Assembly: GCA_900660155.1 (NCBI GenBank)
Contig: CABFPE010000082.1
Coordinates: forward strand, 1,471,819 to 1,535,818
Reading direction: 5' to 3'
Origin: Hofstenia miamia
Taxonomy: Eukaryota > Xenacoelomorpha > Acoela > Hofsteniidae
Length of the DNA: 64,000 nt
In this document: in pieces, positions 12,862 through 22,556 of the stretch
How the letters are laid out: each line of letters starts with the position of its first letter
Position numbering within the stretch: the first letter of the stretch is position 1
Made by a program: the position numbers and the translations under genes
The notes under the pieces: generated by a model
Told to the model about the DNA's origin: nothing
The model's input: the letters and a program-made list of their open reading frames with translations, nothing else
Database searches by the model: none

Positions 12862-12865
12862 TTAA

Positions 12866-14273
12866 CAAATTTTGTACAATTCTTAGAAGTATTTTGAAGT
12901 AGTGTTCTAGTGAAATTCTTTCTATCTGGCTTGAAGCACTTGTTCACTTTTAAGCAAAGTTAAATCACTCAAACAGTTCTTTTCTTAGAGGAGGTAGCTA
13001 CTAATCTCATGTTATACCTGGAAAAAGTGTAAAAGTAGTCTTCTATCACTTTAGTACAAACTTAGTGCCATTCCTACAGTGCTGGTTAAATTTTGTGCCT
13101 TAATAAAGAAAAACAATATTCAGCCTACTAATGAATTTAGCAAATTCTGTTTTCTATAATAATCTTTTAATCAATAGAGAGCTGACACCCTGAAATATAT
13201 TCAGCAAAAAATTGCAAACATTTAAAAAGAATCTGTGGGTAAGGGTAAAGAAATTTTACATTATCCCCTTCCCTACAATAGTGTAATGAATATCAATTGT
13301 TCAATGCAATAACTGAATTAAGGCAATGTTGGACATGAACATATAATTGGTAATTCCCCTGCTACATATCAATCCAAATGCAGTCTGCATCCACAATATT
13401 AAAATCCCCAATTCAGAAATATTCCAACAAAGAGTAATATTCTTTACATATATTTACATGTACATGCATGAAAAATTTATGAGAAGGAATATCATATTTA
13501 CACATATAAATTTGTTGAAAAGTCTAATTACTTATTTTCCTTTTACTATAATATTCTCTGATTGCTATAAGCCTTAACAATTAACAGTACATAATAGATT
13601 ATTCAGGAGCTTAAGGAAGGTTTGAGGATAATTTGCAATAAGTATCAAATAAATCAATAGAATGGAATGAATACTAGCAACAGTTTATTTAGATAAACCT
13701 GCAGTAACTGTCACAATCCATCTGCAACATTGTCATTCAACTGAAGTAAAATCTTGGATTGACTTAGTACATTCCTGTGTAAATATGGTTTTATAGAATT
13801 AGGAAATTTGAAAAAAACTTTGAGCAATTTAAATGTGATTTCCCTCAGCTGCCATTTTCTCATATAAATTTCTACTCTAAGTTTTTCAATCTTTCAAAAC
13901 TTTGTAATTTAGTTCGACATGCCTTCAATTGTGAATCGAGAAAGTTTTTATTCAATATTTTGAAATGCACGATTCATTGACTGCCTTACCCAAAATTTGA
14001 AAATATTTGAATGAATACAAACTATTAGATTTTGTAGAACGATTATTTTCTGATTAAAGAAACTTTAAACAAATTCAAGAGGAACCATTAGAAAAGGAAA
14101 AACTACAGAAATCATTAGCAATTTTTCTTGAAAATGATTTATAAAAGAACTGCAGGACTAATCCTATTTCTATAATAATATTACAGATAATTTTCTGGAA
14201 AAAAAATTTTTTTTCATGATTTAATTTTAAACTAATTTGGTTACATAAAATTTGCTTGCTCAACTGTTGCATG
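12866..14273. other. Unassigned A/T-rich sequence
   Basis: No recognisable transposon protein or RNA gene. Just right of the piggyBac, a minus-strand frame (through about 12950) continues across the insertion point into 10220-10245. This hints at an interrupted older coding sequence, but is weak. The remainder shows nothing I can support. Confidence 0.3.
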
Positions 14274-14288
14274 CACGAGCCGCCACTG
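14274..14288 (+). repeat. Possible single hAT-type terminal repeat
   Basis: CACGAGCCGCCACTG reads inwards as CAGTGGCGGCTCGTG, a terminal sequence type common in hAT elements. The matching left end was not found in the window, so this is an orphan end or chance. Confidence 0.3.
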
Positions 14289-15095
14289 GATTAATCCAAT
14301 CTAAATTGAGTTCTCTCTCAACGTTCATAAGCACTTTACTGTTCTTTCTGCCTTTTTCGCCATGTTGGAGAGTTGCAAATCTTACTTTTATTGTGAGAGA
14401 ATTTTTAACCTGTTAAGATTGTCTTGTGCAAAGGAAATTCTAGAACCTTTCTTTTTGTGGTTTCTATTTATTATCAATTAAGCCTTTAGACTAGACTAAA
14501 CAAAACAAAATTGAAAATATAGCGCCAGTGAAGAATTTTTCAAGTGCACTGCAAGCAAGTGCATTCCTGTGATAACAGACAATTACGTTTTATGAAGAAA
14601 ACAGTACAAACCTATTGTCAAACACACAGTTGTCACAACGGCATCATTGACCAGCCTGAGAACGTTGCCTTACAGTACATTAACAAATTATGAATGATAA
14701 AATTATAGACATTTAGCTTGAATAACCTTGTGAACAGAAACGCTTGAAAACATACAGGAATATAACTTTTTCTGTGTAATCTCCTCGACAAGTTTGCGAG
14801 TAGAGAATGTCAAAATTAGACCTTTTGAAAAATAATTGCATAATACTCGTAATATACCTAATAAGATTGCAATTTTATAGAAAATAAAATGTAAATAAGC
14901 AAACGTGGTTAATCTTACATCTGTAACTTTGAGGAAAAAAATGAAAACATTACAAAATGAAAAAATACAATATTTTTTAAAATTATATTATCGTTATTAG
15001 AATCAATCAAATTGTTCATACTAAATCGTGTGAAAGGAAACTTTTTTGCTAAAAGAAACAGCCTAATATATACATATATATATATATATATATAT
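14289..15095. other. Unassigned sequence ending in a (TA)n tract
   Basis: No gene or element recognised. The (TA)n run from about 15070 stops at the assembly gap. Confidence 0.4.
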
Positions 15096-16095
15096 NNNNN
15101 NNNNNNNNNNNNNNNNNNNNNNNNNNNNNNNNNNNNNNNNNNNNNNNNNNNNNNNNNNNNNNNNNNNNNNNNNNNNNNNNNNNNNNNNNNNNNNNNNNNN
15201 NNNNNNNNNNNNNNNNNNNNNNNNNNNNNNNNNNNNNNNNNNNNNNNNNNNNNNNNNNNNNNNNNNNNNNNNNNNNNNNNNNNNNNNNNNNNNNNNNNNN
15301 NNNNNNNNNNNNNNNNNNNNNNNNNNNNNNNNNNNNNNNNNNNNNNNNNNNNNNNNNNNNNNNNNNNNNNNNNNNNNNNNNNNNNNNNNNNNNNNNNNNN
15401 NNNNNNNNNNNNNNNNNNNNNNNNNNNNNNNNNNNNNNNNNNNNNNNNNNNNNNNNNNNNNNNNNNNNNNNNNNNNNNNNNNNNNNNNNNNNNNNNNNNN
15501 NNNNNNNNNNNNNNNNNNNNNNNNNNNNNNNNNNNNNNNNNNNNNNNNNNNNNNNNNNNNNNNNNNNNNNNNNNNNNNNNNNNNNNNNNNNNNNNNNNNN
15601 NNNNNNNNNNNNNNNNNNNNNNNNNNNNNNNNNNNNNNNNNNNNNNNNNNNNNNNNNNNNNNNNNNNNNNNNNNNNNNNNNNNNNNNNNNNNNNNNNNNN
15701 NNNNNNNNNNNNNNNNNNNNNNNNNNNNNNNNNNNNNNNNNNNNNNNNNNNNNNNNNNNNNNNNNNNNNNNNNNNNNNNNNNNNNNNNNNNNNNNNNNNN
15801 NNNNNNNNNNNNNNNNNNNNNNNNNNNNNNNNNNNNNNNNNNNNNNNNNNNNNNNNNNNNNNNNNNNNNNNNNNNNNNNNNNNNNNNNNNNNNNNNNNNN
15901 NNNNNNNNNNNNNNNNNNNNNNNNNNNNNNNNNNNNNNNNNNNNNNNNNNNNNNNNNNNNNNNNNNNNNNNNNNNNNNNNNNNNNNNNNNNNNNNNNNNN
16001 NNNNNNNNNNNNNNNNNNNNNNNNNNNNNNNNNNNNNNNNNNNNNNNNNNNNNNNNNNNNNNNNNNNNNNNNNNNNNNNNNNNNNNNNNNNNNNN
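15096..16095. other. Assembly gap (1000 N)
   Basis: A run of exactly 1000 N, probably of unknown true size. Open frames drawn across it are artefacts. The retrotransposon to its right probably extends into it. Confidence 0.98.
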
Positions 16096-18230
16096 GCAAG
16101 CTAGCAGTAGAGACAGCAAAGGTCAATAAAGTGTTGGAGAGGATTGATGCTAGGAGTGTCACAGAAGTAAATCGTTTAGTATATGCAGGCGCATGGGAAG
16201 TGCTGAAGAATTTAGGCATGGACATGAAGAAGAAAAGGCGGCAAGATGATAAGGGAGACAGAAAGCCAGCATGGGAAAGAAGAATTGAGAGTAAAGTGAC
16301 AAAGATTACACAGCAAATAGGGAAGATCAGGACAAGTAAGGCGGTGCAGGACAGGTGCAGCGTAGGTAAAGAGAAGAGAAGAGCTAAAGCAGAGATTAGT
16401 TGCAGAAGCTGATAAACTAAGAAAATATAGGGCAAGAGCAAAGCAAGCAAAAGACAACATGCAGTTTAAGGCCAAGAAGGAAGATTCTATGAAGAACTTA
16501 CAGCTAAAGCATCTGAGGGTGCAGTAACTTTCTGGGAGGATATATGGGGAAGTGAGGGACCAGAGATAGAGAGTGATCAGATGCAGGAGTTCAGACAAGA
16601 AGAAAAAGTAATCACAACTGCAAAGCTGAAGATGAAGAATTGGAAGGCGCCAAGCAGAGATGAGGTACATGGGTATTGGCTGAAGAAGTTCACAAGTGTT
16701 CATGAGAGAATAGCAGAAGCATTGGAGGAGTGCGTGTCCAGAGTGAATGATAGTGAGTAGGACATGTCTGATACAGAAGGACCCAATGAAAGGTAGTGAA
16801 ACAAGCAACTTCAGCCCAATAACATGTCTGCCAACAACCTGGAAATTGCTAACTTATGTGATTTCAAGTAGGCTGGCATGTTAATTAGAACAGAACAGGT
16901 TGATACCAGAGGAGCAGAAGGGATGTAGAACAAAAATGAGAGGAGGCAAAGATCAGTTGTTAATAGACCAGGCAGTAGTGGAGAATTATAGAAGAAGGAA
17001 GACAAACTTAGCAATGGCTTAGATACACTCCAGGAAGGCATATGATAACAATCACAAAGATGAGTATTGAGGACAATAGAGACCAATGGAGTTTCATGGA
17101 AATGGTTTCAGTTTCTGGAGAGAGAGATGGGAAGGTGGCAAACTGAGATAGACAGGCATAGGTTGAGGTTTAGACGGGGTATATTCCAGGGAGACAGCTT
17201 AGCACCACTACAGTTTGTAGTTAGCTTAATATCTATCACAGAAAAGTTAAAGGAGACGGGCATAGGGTATAAGATGGAGAAGAATGGTAGAGCAGTGAGT
17301 CACCTGTGGTACATGAACGACCTGAAGATGTATGCTAGTTCAAGGAAGATGTTGCAGAAGTAAGTGGAGACATTGGAAAAGGTAAGCACAGATTCTGAGT
17401 TGGAATTTGGATTCGGAAAGTGTGCGACAGTGACAATGACCAGAGGTAAGTGTGTAGATGGAGATGGTTTGAGGATGAGCAGTGGTGATAAGAATGAGGA
17501 AGCCAAAGAGGGGTACAAGTACTTAGGTATGATAGAGAAAGATAGAACAGACTATAAGGAAGATACTAGCAGATGTAGATAGGCTGTAGAAGCAGAAGCA
17601 CTAGGGCTACAGGAATACGTAGAAGCACAAACTAGAGGGTCACTACTGGAGGTCACTGAGGAGTTAAGGAAGATAAGAACTGAGAGAGAAGGAAAGACAG
17701 CATACCAGATTAGGATGGAATTAGAGAGACAAACAAGGTATAGGCAGAAAACAACTCATGGAGAATAGTGGAGGAACACAGGAAAATGTGACAAAGAAGA
17801 AAGGAAGAAGTGGTTAAAGAAGGGAGAACTGAAAAGAGAAACAGAAGCACTGATAATGGCAGCATAGGAACAAGCAATAAGATCAAACTGGGTGAAGAAG
17901 TATAAAGATAGACGAATGGAAGTGTAGGCTATGTAAGAAAGAGGTGGAGATAGTAGATCATCTGATAGCAGGGTGTGAGAAGTTGCCACAGAATCAAGTA
18001 TAAATTCAGGCATGACAAGGTGAGACGAATGGTACATTGGAGTTTGAGCAGGCAGCATGGGTTAGAAGCAGGGAGTCATTGAGAATGAGAAGGTTAAGAT
18101 ACTGTGAGACTTCAACATACAGACAAGCAAGGTAATAGAAGCATGGAGACCAGACATTGTAGTGGTAGACAAAGAGAAAAGTTTGGGAACAGTGATAGAC
18201 ATAGCAGTACCAAAGGAAAGAAATGTAGAA
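16096..18230 (+). pseudogene. Degenerate non-LTR retrotransposon with C-terminal restriction-enzyme-like endonuclease
   Basis: Purine-rich plus-strand sequence, quite unlike the surrounding A/T-rich DNA, translates in shifting frames to one polyprotein. In order: a basic N-terminal domain (16100-16410); the RT finger region with NWKAPSRDEVHGYW (about 16636-16680); RT motif RRGIFQGDSLAP (about 17170-17205); the catalytic box as YMNDLK (about 17311-17328), with the first Asp of YMDD lost; a CCHC-type finger CRLCKKEVEIVDHLIAGC (about 17922-17975); and a PD-(D/E)XK endonuclease stretch, RPDIVVVDK then VIDIAVP (about 18150-18215). That order (RT, finger, nuclease) is known for R2/NeSL/CRE-like clades. 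Many stops make it inactive. Its 5' part lies in the gap. Clade assignment within this group is uncertain. Confidence 0.85.
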
Positions 18231-18797
18231 TTTGAATTTTTGCTTTAGTTGGAAATATTTTAAAAAGTAATGGTAATTGTTTCAATCAATATACAATTTT
18301 TCTAATAATATGATTAAATTGCTTTTCAAAATTTAAATGTTAATCAAAAATTTATTTAAAGAACTCAAAATTAAGTTTATGTTTTGCAAGTTTGAATAAA
18401 TATTTCAGGGCATTTATTAGAATTAATTAATACCGTATCATCTGCATTTTATCCTTTATGTAAATATTAAATAGTAAGAGACCCAAAATTATTGACTGTG
18501 GGACTCTATTAGAAAAGCATAGACATTTTAACTTTTGTAGTAGTATATTTTAATTGATCCATGGAATCGAATGCTTTCGAGAGGTCTAAGCAAGCAATTG
18601 CAGAGTATTCATTATCATCTATGGTTTTTCTCTATTTTTTTATAGCTTGTATTAACGCGTCGCTAGTAGAAATACCTTTACGAATACCATGTTGTGTTTT
18701 GGAGTAAAGATCATGTTTGTAAGAATGCTAATTAATTTGATTAAAAAGAATCTGTTCAAATACTTTGCTGATTGGAGATTTGATTGAAATGGGTCTA

Positions 18798-20082
18798 TTC
18801 TTTGGTTCAAAAAAAGTGGCCGCTGAAATAATAGATTTTTCTAAGCATTGAGCAAACAAAATAATATAAGAAAATATGAGTCTGATGCGTCTTTGTCTTG
18901 CCTATTCAGTCCCAGTCCATTTCTCCACAAATTTTCCTTCGTTTTCAAGACACTGGCCCAAACACGTCGGGATAGAACTCATCAAATTTTTTCTTACCGC
19001 TGGCACAATTACATGTTGAGATTCTTGAACATACTGAATGAGTTCGTATTTTGTTTTCGGATTTTTCTTCTCAACAAAGGATTTAAGCATCGTCCACATA
19101 TTTTCCACTGGATTAATGTCTGGAGAATTGGGTGGCCACTGCAAAAATTGTACCGAATTTTCGGCAAAAAAATCTTTAGTTTGTCGGGTAGTATGGGGTG
19201 TGGCGCTGTACTGCTCTAGTATCCAGCCATCGGCAAATAATGCAGTGGCGTAAGGAATAAAGTCACCAACAATTTCGCAGTACTTGGAACTATCAATTGT
19301 ACCTCTTTCGATGATTTTCATGTAAAAACCTTTACTCGATATTGCTCCCCAGACCATAATTTTGGGTGAAAACTTCGGGAAACCTTTTCGCGGCGTTTTT
19401 CGATAAGAACTCCAAAGCTTGATTTTATTCCGATGAAGTTGGAACACGCACTCGTCAGAAAGCCAGGTTTCTCCGAAATTGAAGTTCTTCCATGTTCTGC
19501 AAAATTCGATTCTTTTTTGCTCCTGGTCCGATGTGATATTCGGGATGATTTTTGCAGTTTTTTTCTGCACGCCGGACGATTTCAGAGCTCGGAAAACTGT
19601 GGATTTACTGACGGATGTCCCAGCTAACTCGTTATAACGATCACAGACATTTTGAGTTGATGCCGACGGACATTTAAGCGCAATTTGACATAAGCGTTTT
19701 TTCTCATTGCCAGAAATTTGGAGAGGTCGGCCGCTTCCTTTCTTTCTTTCCAAGGTTCCCCTTTCTTCCAAGATTTTCATGTTACGTCGGAAACTACGAG
19801 GTGGCATTTTCACCCGTTTCGACAGATATTCACGGTTGGTGGAGTCGTTGACATAGAGAAATTCAAGTAAATCGCGTTTCGCTTGCATTTCAAAATTTTG
19901 TGTTGAAGAATGATGTGTAGCATTTTCACCAGCTAAGTATCTGTCAATTGATTCACACGGCGACAAAGTCTGTTCAACGTGCTAACTTTTTTATTTTTGC
20001 CACATTTCGCCAAAATTTGCCGCTTTCGAGCTATACGCATTTTTCAAAAATATTGCCGCGGCCATTTTTTTTTGAACCAAGG
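18798..20082 (-). mobile_element. Tc1/mariner-like transposon inserted in a LINE
   Basis: TA dinucleotides flank the element (18796-18797 and 20083-20084). Ends are inverted: TTGGTTCAAAAAAAGTGGCC (18802 onward) against the inverse of GGCCATTTTTTTTTGAACCAA (ending 20080), with similar bases beyond on both arms. The single minus-strand gene inside is a Tc1-like transposase. LINE RT reading continues on both sides, which dates the Tc1 insertion as the later event. Length is about 1.29 kb, usual for the family. Confidence 0.85.
18902..19888 (-). CDS. Tc1-like transposase, open frame but second catalytic Asp replaced by Tyr
   Basis: 328 codons from ATG at 19888 to TAG at 18902. A longer frame begins with TTG and is unlikely. 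In order: a paired-like helix-turn-helix N-terminus with the GSGRP linker (residues about 51-55); DDE_3 core with first Asp145 (WLSDECVF); the second position reads EQYSATPHT, where the family has QDNAPxH, so Tyr227 sits at the Asp site (one base, GAC to TAC); Glu262 in SPDINPVEN. The 34-residue spacing between positions two and three is the DD34E pattern. The frame is otherwise undamaged. Without the Asp the protein should not cut DNA, though it might still bind the ends. Confidence 0.9.
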   Translation of the reverse strand: MQAKRDLLEFLYVNDSTNREYLSKRVKMPPRSFRRNMKILEERGTLERKKGSGRPLQISGNEKKRLCQIALKCPSASTQNVCDRYNELAGTSVSKSTVFRALKSSGVQKKTAKIIPNITSDQEQKRIEFCRTWKNFNFGETWLSDECVFQLHRNKIKLWSSYRKTPRKGFPKFSPKIMVWGAISSKGFYMKIIERGTIDSSKYCEIVGDFIPYATALFADGWILEQYSATPHTTRQTKDFFAENSVQFLQWPPNSPDINPVENMWTMLKSFVEKKNPKTKYELIQYVQESQHVIVPAVRKNLMSSIPTCLGQCLENEGKFVEKWTGTE

Positions 20083-20430
20083 TATGTTATTTTTAAATAG
20101 TGGTGTTACATTTGCCAATATTTATTCATCCGGAAAAAGGAAGCTCTTATACATGCATTTAAGATGCAACACATTGGTTCAGCTATTAAATCAGCTGTGA
20201 ATCTTAGGAGCCAAATTGGTATTAGAAATGGTCCGCTGGATTTGAATTTTAAACGTTGCATCTACTTCATGATTTCCTATTTAGTTGTAAAACGAAAGGA
20301 GAAAGAGGGTGGAGTTGATTTAGTTTTAAGATAAAAAAGTTACATTCATACCGTTGTAGTTTGCTAAATTTTGAAAACTTCATTGAAGGCATTACAGATT
20401 TATTTTTATTTGTAATCAATTTATCTTTAT

Positions 20431-20907
20431 AGTATATTCTTTTTATTATTTTCTGTTTAATAAATTGGTAATAAATTCCCATTTATTTTTTTGAGATTAA
20501 GGATTTTGATATTGAAAACGTGAATAATTATTACTTGCTTTTCTTATAACAACACTGCATAAATTTCGTGCAGATTTATAGACATTATGATTGTCCTTTG
20601 TTTGAGAATTGTGTATTTTTTCCCATTCTGCCTTTTTTGTTTGATTAAATCAATTTATTTGAAATCAATCCATGGTTTTGAGGCATCATTTGAAGGGTTT
20701 TTTGAATATTCGAATGAGAGAATATATTTTTCTGGGTGCCATATATCCTAATAGAAGAATATAGTTTTTGTAAAATTTGATAGCATTTCATTAATTGTTA
20801 ATGATGAATATATGGAATTTCAATTTTCGCCTTCTAAATACTGTCGCTTTTTGCACTTTCTTTTGAATTTTCTCGCATGTTTTCGAAGATTTAGTGGAAA
20901 TACCCAC
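20431..20907. other. Unassigned sequence left of the satellite array
   Basis: A/T-rich with no recognisable element. The satellite begins abruptly at about 20908. Confidence 0.4.
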
Positions 20908-22442
20908 TTTTAGTCTATTCAAATAAGTAACTATAAGAGACGAAGCATTTTCTGATATTATGAAGTAGTCAATGAGTGTTTGAATATTAACAAACCATAA
21001 TTATTGGTAACAATGGTTTAGGTATTTAATCCTCCTTTTAGTCTATTCAAATAAGTAACTATAAGAGACGAAGCATTTTCTGATATTATGAAGTAGTCAA
21101 TGAGTGTTTGAATATTAACAAACCATAATTATTGGTAACAATGGTTTAGGTATTTAATCCTCCTTTTAGTCTATTCAAATAAGTAACTATAAGAGACGAA
21201 GCATTTTCTGATATTATGAAGTAGTCAATGAGTGTTTGAATATTAACAAACCATAATTATTGGTAACAATGGTTTAGGTATTTAATCCTCCTTTTAGTCT
21301 ATTCAAATAAGTAACTATAAGAGACGAAGCATTTTCTGATATTATGAAGTAGTCAATGAGTGTTTGAATATTAACAAACCATAATTATTGGTAACAATGG
21401 TTTAGGTATTTAATCCTCCTTTTAGTCTATTCAAATAAGTAACTATAAGAGACGAAGCATTTTCTGATATTATGAAGTAGTCAATGAGTGTTTGAATATT
21501 AACAAACCATAATTATTGGTAACAATGGTTTAGGTATTTAATCCTCCTTTTAGTCTATTCAAATAAGTAACTATAAGAGACGAAGCATTTTCTGATATTA
21601 TGAAGTAGTCAATGAGTGTTTGAATATTAACAAACCATAATTATTGGTAACAATGGTTTAGGTATTTAATCCTCCTTTTAGTCTATTCAAATAAGTAACT
21701 ATAAGAGACGAAGCATTTTCTGATATTATGAAGTAGTCAATGAGTGTTTGAATATTAACAAACCATAATTATTGGTAACAATGGTTTAGGTATTTAATCC
21801 TCCTTTTAGTCTATTCAAATAAGTAACTATAAGAGACGAAGCATTTTCTGATATTATGAAGTAGTCAATGAGTGTTTGAATATTAACAAACCATAATTAT
21901 TGGTAACAATGGTTTAGGTATTTAATCCTCCTTTTAGTCTATTCAAATAAGTAACTATAAGAGACGAAGCATTTTCTGATATTATGAAGTAGTCAATGAG
22001 TGTTTGAATATTAACAAACCATAATTATTGGTAACAATGGTTTAGGTATTTAATCCTCCTTTTAGTCTATTCAAATAAGTAACTATAAGAGACGAAGCAT
22101 TTTCTGATATTATGAAGTAGTCAATGAGTGTTTGAATATTAACAAACCATAATTATTGGTAACAATGGTTTAGGTATTTAATCCTCCTTTTAGTCTATTC
22201 AAATAAGTAACTATAAGAGACGAAGCATTTTCTGATATTATGAAGTAGTCAATGAGTGTTTGAATATTAACAAACCATAATTATTGGTAACAATGGTTTA
22301 GGTATTTAATCCTCCTTTTAGTCTATTCAAATAAGTAACTATAAGAGACGAAGCATTTTCTGATATTATGAAGTAGTCAATGAGTGTTTGAATATTAACA
22401 AACCATAATTATTGGTAACAATGGTTTAAGTATTTAATCCTC
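20908..22442. repeat. Tandem array: twelve copies of a 128-bp satellite
   Basis: The unit starting TTTTAGTCTATTCAAATAAG recurs at 128-bp steps (20908, 21036, 21164 and so on to 22316). By eye the copies are identical except for single-base changes in the last one (GGTTTAAG for GGTTTAGG; final base). Each unit holds a short inverted repeat, AACCAT ... ATGGTT, around AATTATTGGTAACA. The array starts and stops sharply. Such uniformity means very recent expansion, strong homogenisation, or assembly from few reads. No open frame spans it. Confidence 0.97.
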
Positions 22443-22556
22443 TTTGGTATCTAAATTTAGACTTGGTTGAAATAATCAAATTTAAATTCTTTCAACGATT
22501 TTGAGCAGAAGAAACTATTTCACCCATTTTGAAACATCTAAAGGAATGTGGACTAA

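Larger units (their letters stand above)
10246..12865 (+). mobile_element. Complete piggyBac transposon with TTAA target sites
   Basis: TTAA flanks both ends (10246-10249 and 12862-12865). The TIR is CCCTTTGACGC (10250-10260) with its exact inverse at 12851-12861. Just inside lies a palindrome-like motif GGGACATATGTGTCCC (10265-10280), matched in inverse orientation at 12714-12729, with a diverged third copy near 10589-10604. The single gene between them is a piggyBac transposase broken by one stop. Element length is about 2.6 kb, normal for the superfamily. The young appearance of ends and gene contrasts with the decayed elements around it. Confidence 0.95.
18250..20430 (-). pseudogene. LINE reverse transcriptase remnant split by a Tc1-like element
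   Basis: Minus-strand reading, from high coordinates down: KFKSSGPFLIPIWLLR and FFPDE (one Trp replaced by a stop) ending in VTPLFK just above 20085; then, below the Tc1-like insertion (18798-20082), RPISI and ISKVFE, CLDLSKAFDSMDQ (about 18556-18600), LGLLLFNIYI, and ADDTVLI (about 18430-18450). This order matches the fingers-to-palm order of CR1/Jockey-type LINE RTs. Stops, a deletion before the ADD box and frameshifts make it a fossil. It lies head to head with the different LINE at 16096-18230. Confidence 0.8.

Noticed and set aside
14915-16450. Long open frames on both strands through 15096-16095
   Set aside because: They exist only because N codons do not encode stops; the region is an assembly gap.
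16212-18058. Minus-strand Leu/Ser-rich frames (16212-16808, 16811-17086, 17756-18058)
   Set aside because: They are complements of the purine-rich retrotransposon, which has recognisable RT and nuclease motifs on the plus strand.
20908-22442. CRISPR array
   Set aside because: The 128-bp unit repeats as a whole with no unique spacers, and the genome is eukaryotic.
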